64,000 bases of DNA from Flavobacterium sp. SUN052 (GTDB lineage Bacteria; Bacteroidota; Bacteroidia; Flavobacteriales; Flavobacteriaceae). The translations under genes and the position numbers were made by a program. Where the stretch lies: the NCBI RefSeq assembly GCF_028867935.1, contig NZ_JAPQNS010000003.1, forward strand, positions 434,001 through 498,000, in the 5' to 3' direction. Shown here in pieces: positions 58,885 to 64,000 of the stretch. Numbering within the stretch: position 1 is the stretch's first letter; each line of letters starts with the position of its first letter. Under the pieces are notes generated by a model. That model searched no databases. It had not been told where the DNA came from and saw only the letters and a program-made list of their open reading frames with translations.

Positions 58885-60071
58885 TCGACTCCATAAAATC
58901 TCTCTCCCGGCAGTTTGCCGAGGAAACCGTCGCTACACGCCGACATCTGCACGCCAACCCCGAACTGTCGTTTCATGAGTTTAACACGGCCCGTTACGTA
59001 GCTGACCAACTCAAAGCGATTGGACTTACTCCGCAGGAAGGCGTGGCTAACACGGGTGTTGTTGCCCTGATTGAAGGGACAAAAACATCGTCGGGCCGGG
59101 TAATCGGGCTGCGGGCCGATATGGATGCACTACCCATCCACGAAGCCAATAATGTTCCCTATAAATCGACGGTTGAGGGCATTATGCACGCGTGTGGCCA
59201 TGATGCGCACACTGCTAGCCTGCTCAGCACAGCCCGGATTTTGCAAACCCTGCGCGATGAATTTTCTGGGACTATTAAGCTTGTATTTCAGCCCGCTGAA
59301 GAAAAAGCACCGGGTGGCGCATCGCTCATGATTAAAGACGGGGTGCTCGAAAATCCGGCTCCCGGTGCCATGCTTGGGCAACACGTAGCACCCAATATTC
59401 CAGCGGGTAAAATCGGTTTTCGAGAGGGGATGTATATGGCCAGCACAGACGAGCTTTATCTGACTGTGAAGGGCAAAGGTGGCCACGGGGCCATGCCCGA
59501 CCAACTCATTGACCCTGTCTTGATTGCCTCGCATATTATTGTGGCTATGCAGCAGGTTATTAGCCGCAATCGACCCCCGGCAAGTCCATCAGTGTTGTCG
59601 TTTGGCCGGTTCATTGCCGATGGCATTACGAACGTGATTCCGAATGAAGTGAAAATAGAGGGAACATTCCGGTGTATGAACGAGCAATGGCGGGAAGAAG
59701 GCCTTCGCCGAATTCAGAAATTGGCTGAGGGTATGGCCGAAGCGATGGGCGGCACCTGCGTATTCGAACGCGTGAAAGGGTATCCTTATCTGCAAAACCA
59801 TCCCGAACTAACCCGCCGAACGCGAGCTTCGACGGTTGCCTACATGGGTGCCGAAAATGTGATCGATTTGGATCTCTGGATGGCAGGTGAAGACTTTGCT
59901 TTTTACTCGCAGGTGGTTGATTCCTGTTTTTACCGGCTCGGCACTCGCAACGAGTCGCGGGGCATTACGTCGGGGGTTCATACGCCCACATTTGATATCG
60001 ACGAAACCGCCCTCGAAATCGGCCCTGGCCTGATGGCATGGCTAGCCGTAGAGGAGTTGGGCAAAGAGTAA
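58881..60071 (+). CDS. M20 family metallo-amidohydrolase
   Basis: The 396-residue product is an M20D-type amidohydrolase (IAA-amino acid or N-acyl-amino acid hydrolase like). Metal-site motifs are GLRADMDALPIHE, GIMHACGHDAHTASLL and VFQPAEEKAPGGA, with the dimerisation domain near 185-300 (GGHGAMPDQLIDPV) and the late GEDFAFY. The start overlaps the RDD gene stop, indicating coupling. The physiological substrate is unknown. Length and motifs match the family fully. Confidence 0.93.
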   Translation: MIDSIKSLSRQFAEETVATRRHLHANPELSFHEFNTARYVADQLKAIGLTPQEGVANTGVVALIEGTKTSSGRVIGLRADMDALPIHEANNVPYKSTVEGIMHACGHDAHTASLLSTARILQTLRDEFSGTIKLVFQPAEEKAPGGASLMIKDGVLENPAPGAMLGQHVAPNIPAGKIGFREGMYMASTDELYLTVKGKGGHGAMPDQLIDPVLIASHIIVAMQQVISRNRPPASPSVLSFGRFIADGITNVIPNEVKIEGTFRCMNEQWREEGLRRIQKLAEGMAEAMGGTCVFERVKGYPYLQNHPELTRRTRASTVAYMGAENVIDLDLWMAGEDFAFYSQVVDSCFYRLGTRNESRGITSGVHTPTFDIDETALEIGPGLMAWLAVEELGKE

Positions 60072-60179
60072 CGGTCCGGCTCTCCAGCGCACGAACAAGT
60101 GAAAGAGCGGATGAGTGGTGGCCGAACTTGAGTAATAATTGATACATTCGTTCTGGTATTCAATAACTCAATTCTTGCT

Positions 60180-60689
60180 ATGCAATCGCTTCGCTGCACA
60201 CTGCTCTTTCACTTTTTCGTCTTCTCACTCCTGCTCTCCGCCTGTTCCACCAGCAATATCTACATTTCTCGCCACGGGGAACGGGCTAACGAATCTGATA
60301 CTACAAGTCTTTCTGCGGCTGGGTTGACCCGCGCCCGCGCGCTGTCTGATCGGTTGGCTAAGGAGCACATCGACAGCATTTTTGTTACGCCTTACCGCCG
60401 AACAGAGCAAACAGCCGCCCCACTGGCTGCGCGTTTGGGGCTACCGCTCACTAAATACTCTGCGTCTCCCATAACCGCTATAACTAATCGTTTGCGTACA
60501 TTTCGGGGCAAGAACGCCCTCGTTGTAGGACACAGCAACACCATTCTGGAAATTGCCAAGGGACTCGGCACTACACCGTCCATTCAGAAAATTGAGCATT
60601 CTGATTACCAAAATTTACTGTTCATCCAGGTGCGCCGTACGCCTTTTGGCCAGCGGGTGCAACTTTACGAGCAGAAACTAAATCCCTAA
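60180..60689 (+). CDS. Histidine phosphatase family lipoprotein
   Basis: The 169-residue product has a lipoprotein-type signal (SLLLSAC, Cys 22). The phosphatase domain starts almost at once: the phospho-accepting motif is R31-H32-G33-E34. TPYRRTEQTAAPLAARLGL and the second catalytic His in LVVGHSNTI follow. It would act in the periplasm or at the outer membrane on an unknown phosphoester. A small exported protein starts 7 bases after its stop. Confidence 0.88.
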   Translation: MQSLRCTLLFHFFVFSLLLSACSTSNIYISRHGERANESDTTSLSAAGLTRARALSDRLAKEHIDSIFVTPYRRTEQTAAPLAARLGLPLTKYSASPITAITNRLRTFRGKNALVVGHSNTILEIAKGLGTTPSIQKIEHSDYQNLLFIQVRRTPFGQRVQLYEQKLNP

Positions 60690-60696
60690 ACACCCT

Positions 60697-61188
60697 ATGA
60701 TTCGATTTTACTTTTTACTGTTGCTCTGTGTAGGCAACTGCTTTACCAGTGCCGCGCAAAAAAAGACCACTAAGCAGGCTAAAGCCAAAACCACGACTTC
60801 TACGGCATCTACATCACCCAAAACGTATACGGGGCGCGTCATTGCTGTAACGAGCGGAGGAGGGTTTACTGGCCGCTCAACTTCGTATTATTTGCAGGAT
60901 GATGGTCGGTTATACGGCAAACGGAGTACCGATGCCACCTACGCTTTGCTTGCCAAACAAACTGCCGACAATACAAAACGAGTTTTCTGGTCATTAGAAG
61001 ATCGATGCCTGATTAAAACCACCAAGTTCGACAACCCCGGTAATACCTACAAAGCGGTAACCTGGCGAAAAGGCAAAGAACAGTATAGCGTCACGTGGGG
61101 GAGCCCTAAAGACAGCGTGCCTGCTAATTACGAGAAGTTTTACAGTTCGTTTATGGCGACGATTCCCGCCAGTTTGCGATTGAAATGA
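60697..61188 (+). CDS. Exported protein of unknown function
   Basis: The 163-residue product has a signal peptide (MIRFYFLLLLCVGNCFTSAAQ), a Lys/Thr/Ala/Ser-rich linker (about 22-45) and a compact domain containing RVIAVTSGGGFTGRSTSYYL and RLYGKRSTDATYALLAKQ. I do not recognise the family. Position right after the histidine phosphatase and 21 bases before the M4 peptidase gene suggests co-transcription with one or both. Confidence 0.7.
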   Translation: MIRFYFLLLLCVGNCFTSAAQKKTTKQAKAKTTTSTASTSPKTYTGRVIAVTSGGGFTGRSTSYYLQDDGRLYGKRSTDATYALLAKQTADNTKRVFWSLEDRCLIKTTKFDNPGNTYKAVTWRKGKEQYSVTWGSPKDSVPANYEKFYSSFMATIPASLRLK

Positions 61189-61209
61189 GAACTCTAACCA
61201 ACAAATACT

Positions 61210-64000
61210 ATGAAATTTCTCTACACCTTACTTTTCGTCACCGCGTCAGCCTCGTTGTTTGCCCAACAGCCGGACAAAGGCTTTAGCCGAAAGCACAAAA
61301 CAAACGCACCTATCGACAACCTGTCGCGCCGAATTGGCGCGGAGGAACTACCTCTGCCGACAGTTCGCAAGGGAAATCAATCGCTGATTGACGGGCGGGC
61401 AGCTCAAACTGGTTTGCAGCCTTTGCGGGTGCGAGTCGTTCGCGATGGCGACACCGGTTTACCTATTTACATCGAAAACCGTACGGCTTTAAGCCGGTTA
61501 GGGAAGGTACAACCTGCACCAACGGGACAGGCGCGGGCAAATGCCGTGGCCAGTACGTACCAATTTCTGGATCAGGTGCGGGAGGTAATGAAACTTGATA
61601 AGCCTGAAGCCTCTTTTTCTGTTCAGCAAACTGAAACCGATGCATTGGGACAAACGCACGTGCGACTGGCGCAAACGCATGCGGGTATACCGGTGTATGG
61701 TGCCGAAATGGTTGCTCACCTGGTAAACAACGAGGTGACGCTAGTCAACGGACATTACCAAACGGTAAAGGAGGGCCTAAACGTTAATCCCAAACTATCC
61801 ACAAAACAGGCAGCTGATCTTGCTCTTGCCGACGTGGGTAAAACAAAGGTTGTACGGACGTTTGGTAGCAATCTGTTCAACCTGGAGCAGGCAAAGGGCG
61901 AATTGTGCCTGTACCCCGTTGGCGATTCGCACCGCTTGGCCTACGAAATGACAATTCGCCCGAGCATGCTTCAGCGTTGGGCCTATTGGATTGATGCCGA
62001 AACAGGTGCTGTTCTCGACAAAATCAATACAACCTGTACATTTCTGGGGCCAGTAAAAGCCACCGCAAAAGACCTCAATGGGGTGTCGCGCTCTTTCTCA
62101 ACGTATCAGCAATCTGCTGGGCAATACTTCATGATCGACGCGTCAAAGGCCATGTTCAATGCTGCCTCAACGATTCCTGATAAAACGCTGGGTGGATTGG
62201 TTACGCTGGATTCACGAAACACATACGGCGATAAACAGAAATTCTGGTATGTAGCTTCTGGCAATAATACTGATTGGACACCTGCTGCCGTCTCGGCGCA
62301 CATCAATGCGGGGTTGGCGTACGATTATTATCGCAACACCCATGCCCGGAACTCGCTCAACGGCAAGGGTGGTACCATTAACTCAGTGGTGAACGTGGTT
62401 GACGAAGACGACGGTTCGGGGCTGGATAACGCCTACTGGTCGGGGGAGTACATGGCTTATGGTAACGGCGGATCGTTGCTGAAGCCCCTGGCAGGTGCTT
62501 TGGACGTGGCAGGGCACGAAATGACGCATGGTGTAATTGAAAACACCGCTAATCTGGTGTACAAAAGCCAGTCGGGAGCTATAAATGAGTCGATGGCTGA
62601 TGTATTTGGCACCATGATCGACCGCGATGACTGGACCATTGGTGAAGAGATTGTCAAGTCTACCCGATTCACGCAGGGAGCCGTGCGGAGCATGTCAAAC
62701 CCGAATCAGGGCGGTAAAAACGACTACGGCTATCAACCCAAAACGATGGCGGAGTATGAGAAACTCCCCGAAGATGCCGATAACGACAATGGGGGTGTGC
62801 ATGCCAATAGCGGTATCTGTAACTATGCATTCTATCTGTTTGCTACGGCCGTCACGAAGGAAAAAGCAGAGAAAATTTATTACCGGGCTCTCACAACGTA
62901 CCTCACCCGTACCTCGAAATTCCTTGATCTTCGATTGGCGGTAATCAAAGCTGCCACCGATATTCATGGGGCTAGCAGCGCTGAAGTGGCCGCGGCTAAA
63001 ACTGCGTTCGATAGGGTAGGTATTCTGGAGAGTACGCAAACGACGCCTGATCCTAAACCAGAAGTACCTGTGGCCCAAGGTCAGGACTTAATGTTGATTT
63101 ACGGGTCAGACAGTAAGCTATATTCGACCGTTGTTGGCTCCAGTAAATTTGATCTCAAAAGCAGCCTTGGCCTAACGCACCGCCCTAGCGTAACCGACGA
63201 TGGTAAGTTTGCCTATTACGTTACTCCCGACAAGCGAATCCGGGCGGTGAGCCTGACTGGTACACCCACCGAAACGGTTATCTCTAACGAAACCCGCTGG
63301 GACAATGTCGCTATCTCTAAGGATGGGACTAAGCTGGCTGCCCTATCGTCGGCCGCGGAGCCGAAAATGTATGTGTATAGCTTCGATAAAAAAGTCTGGA
63401 AGACGTTCACTTTGTATAACCCAACTACCGCCGACGGTGTGAAATCGGGCGGGGTGAAGTACGCCGACTCGTTCGAATGGGACCTGGCAGGCGAAACGCT
63501 GGTTTATGATGCCTATAATGAACTGACCAACGCTGAGGGTGCTGCCATCGACTATTGGGATGTGGGATTCATTAAGGTTTGGGACAACACCAAGAAGGAT
63601 TTTGCAGCGGGCGATATTGAGAAACTGTTTTCCAATCTGGACGAAGGCGAAAGCGTTGGCAACCCTTCGTATGCCAAGAACTCAACTAACATTATTGCGT
63701 TCGACTATTTTTATGAGCCTGATGATCAATATTACGTCGTAGCTGCCGACATCGATACGGGTGAACTGAAAGGAGTTTACGAAAACAACACGCTGGGTTT
63801 TCCGAGTTACTCTCGTCTAGATAACCGGCTTGTTTTCACCATTGAAACCAGCAGCGGGGCCGAAAACGTGGCTGGTATTGGTGTCAATGCTGACAAAATT
63901 TCGCCCTCGGGTTCTCTTCAGACATTGGTGCAAAATGCTAAATGGCCTGTTTGGTACACCCAATCGACCCGTACACTGCCAACCAAAACGGCTCAGACCA
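61210..64000 (+). CDS. M4 (thermolysin) family metallopeptidase, 3' partial
   Basis: The frame opens at ATG 61210 and stays open to the right edge (930 codons visible). A signal peptide (ends SLFAQ) is followed by a FTP/PepSY-type propeptide (about 70-260; TYQFLDQVREVMKL, GIPVYGAEMVAHL). The M4 domain has zinc ligands H436-E-M-T-H440 and E460 in GAINESMADVFG, with NGGVHANSGICNYAFYL. From about residue 620 a second domain shows repeated strands (VTDDGKFAYYVTP, AISKDGTKLAALSS) like a TolB/WD40-type beta propeller. It is probably a secreted protease; a T9SS tail may lie beyond the edge. Confidence 0.92.
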   Translation, partial: MKFLYTLLFVTASASLFAQQPDKGFSRKHKTNAPIDNLSRRIGAEELPLPTVRKGNQSLIDGRAAQTGLQPLRVRVVRDGDTGLPIYIENRTALSRLGKVQPAPTGQARANAVASTYQFLDQVREVMKLDKPEASFSVQQTETDALGQTHVRLAQTHAGIPVYGAEMVAHLVNNEVTLVNGHYQTVKEGLNVNPKLSTKQAADLALADVGKTKVVRTFGSNLFNLEQAKGELCLYPVGDSHRLAYEMTIRPSMLQRWAYWIDAETGAVLDKINTTCTFLGPVKATAKDLNGVSRSFSTYQQSAGQYFMIDASKAMFNAASTIPDKTLGGLVTLDSRNTYGDKQKFWYVASGNNTDWTPAAVSAHINAGLAYDYYRNTHARNSLNGKGGTINSVVNVVDEDDGSGLDNAYWSGEYMAYGNGGSLLKPLAGALDVAGHEMTHGVIENTANLVYKSQSGAINESMADVFGTMIDRDDWTIGEEIVKSTRFTQGAVRSMSNPNQGGKNDYGYQPKTMAEYEKLPEDADNDNGGVHANSGICNYAFYLFATAVTKEKAEKIYYRALTTYLTRTSKFLDLRLAVIKAATDIHGASSAEVAAAKTAFDRVGILESTQTTPDPKPEVPVAQGQDLMLIYGSDSKLYSTVVGSSKFDLKSSLGLTHRPSVTDDGKFAYYVTPDKRIRAVSLTGTPTETVISNETRWDNVAISKDGTKLAALSSAAEPKMYVYSFDKKVWKTFTLYNPTTADGVKSGGVKYADSFEWDLAGETLVYDAYNELTNAEGAAIDYWDVGFIKVWDNTKKDFAAGDIEKLFSNLDEGESVGNPSYAKNSTNIIAFDYFYEPDDQYYVVAADIDTGELKGVYENNTLGFPSYSRLDNRLVFTIETSSGAENVAGIGVNADKISPSGSLQTLVQNAKWPVWYTQSTRTLPTKTAQT

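Overview
The window reads as a chromosomal segment of a Bacteroidota bacterium, most likely a Cytophagales member (Spirosoma-like). This is inferred from a SusC/SusD pair, type IX secretion (T9SS) C-terminal sorting domains, lipoprotein signals, an ExbB-ExbD-ExbD-TonB locus, and gene starts preceded by the Bacteroidota promoter form TAnnTTTG rather than clear Shine-Dalgarno sites. The genus is not proven. Nearly all genes are on the + strand; only CHRD-susD-susC (46924-52758) is on the - strand. No rRNA, tRNA, CRISPR array, prophage or transposase was recognised.

Layout. 1-2901: translation genes rplM (5' cut by the window edge), rpsI, rpsB and tsf. 3062-6124: an ECF sigma factor with a hydrophobic tail, a small ORF, an MscS-like channel, a DUF3078 protein and mscL. 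6197-14864: a division and cell wall cluster, murD-ftsW-murG-murC-ftsQ-ftsA-ftsZ, mostly joined by ATGA overlaps. 14941-22883: an AlkD-like protein, accD, a radical SAM/SPASM protein, an SGNH hydrolase, ahcY, and a large FAD/Fe-S oxidoreductase carrying an in-frame palindromic insert. 22884-23462: a 579-base gene-free stretch. 23463-29552: exbB, two exbD, tonB, a small membrane protein, a PstS-like lipoprotein and a TPR protein. 29722-31381: adk and obgE. 31426-36594: two paralogous secreted SASA-type esterases with T9SS tails. 36778-45841: respiratory complex I genes nuoA to nuoJ, interrupted by two toxin-antitoxin modules. 45926-60689: a glycosyltransferase, a CHRD lipoprotein, susD/susC, an ABC ATPase with a permease-peptidase fusion, DUF5606, RDD, M20 and histidine-phosphatase genes. 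60697-64000: a small exported protein and the 5' part of an M4 metallopeptidase running off the right edge.

Most unusual points. (1) Two type II toxin-antitoxin pairs (hicAB and a RelE/ParE-like pair) flank nuoE inside the complex I operon, and they are visibly more A/T-rich than the nuo genes. (2) A 98-base palindrome inserted in frame in the FAD oxidoreductase encodes nearly the same peptide on both strands. (3) At least six gaps inside operons hold inverted repeats whose arms are built of tandem 7- or 8-base words. The words differ from place to place but the architecture is the same. (4) The ECF sigma factor ends in a membrane-like helix and is followed by a mechanosensitive channel gene. 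These four are the best candidates for something not yet well described; all functional readings of them are inference.
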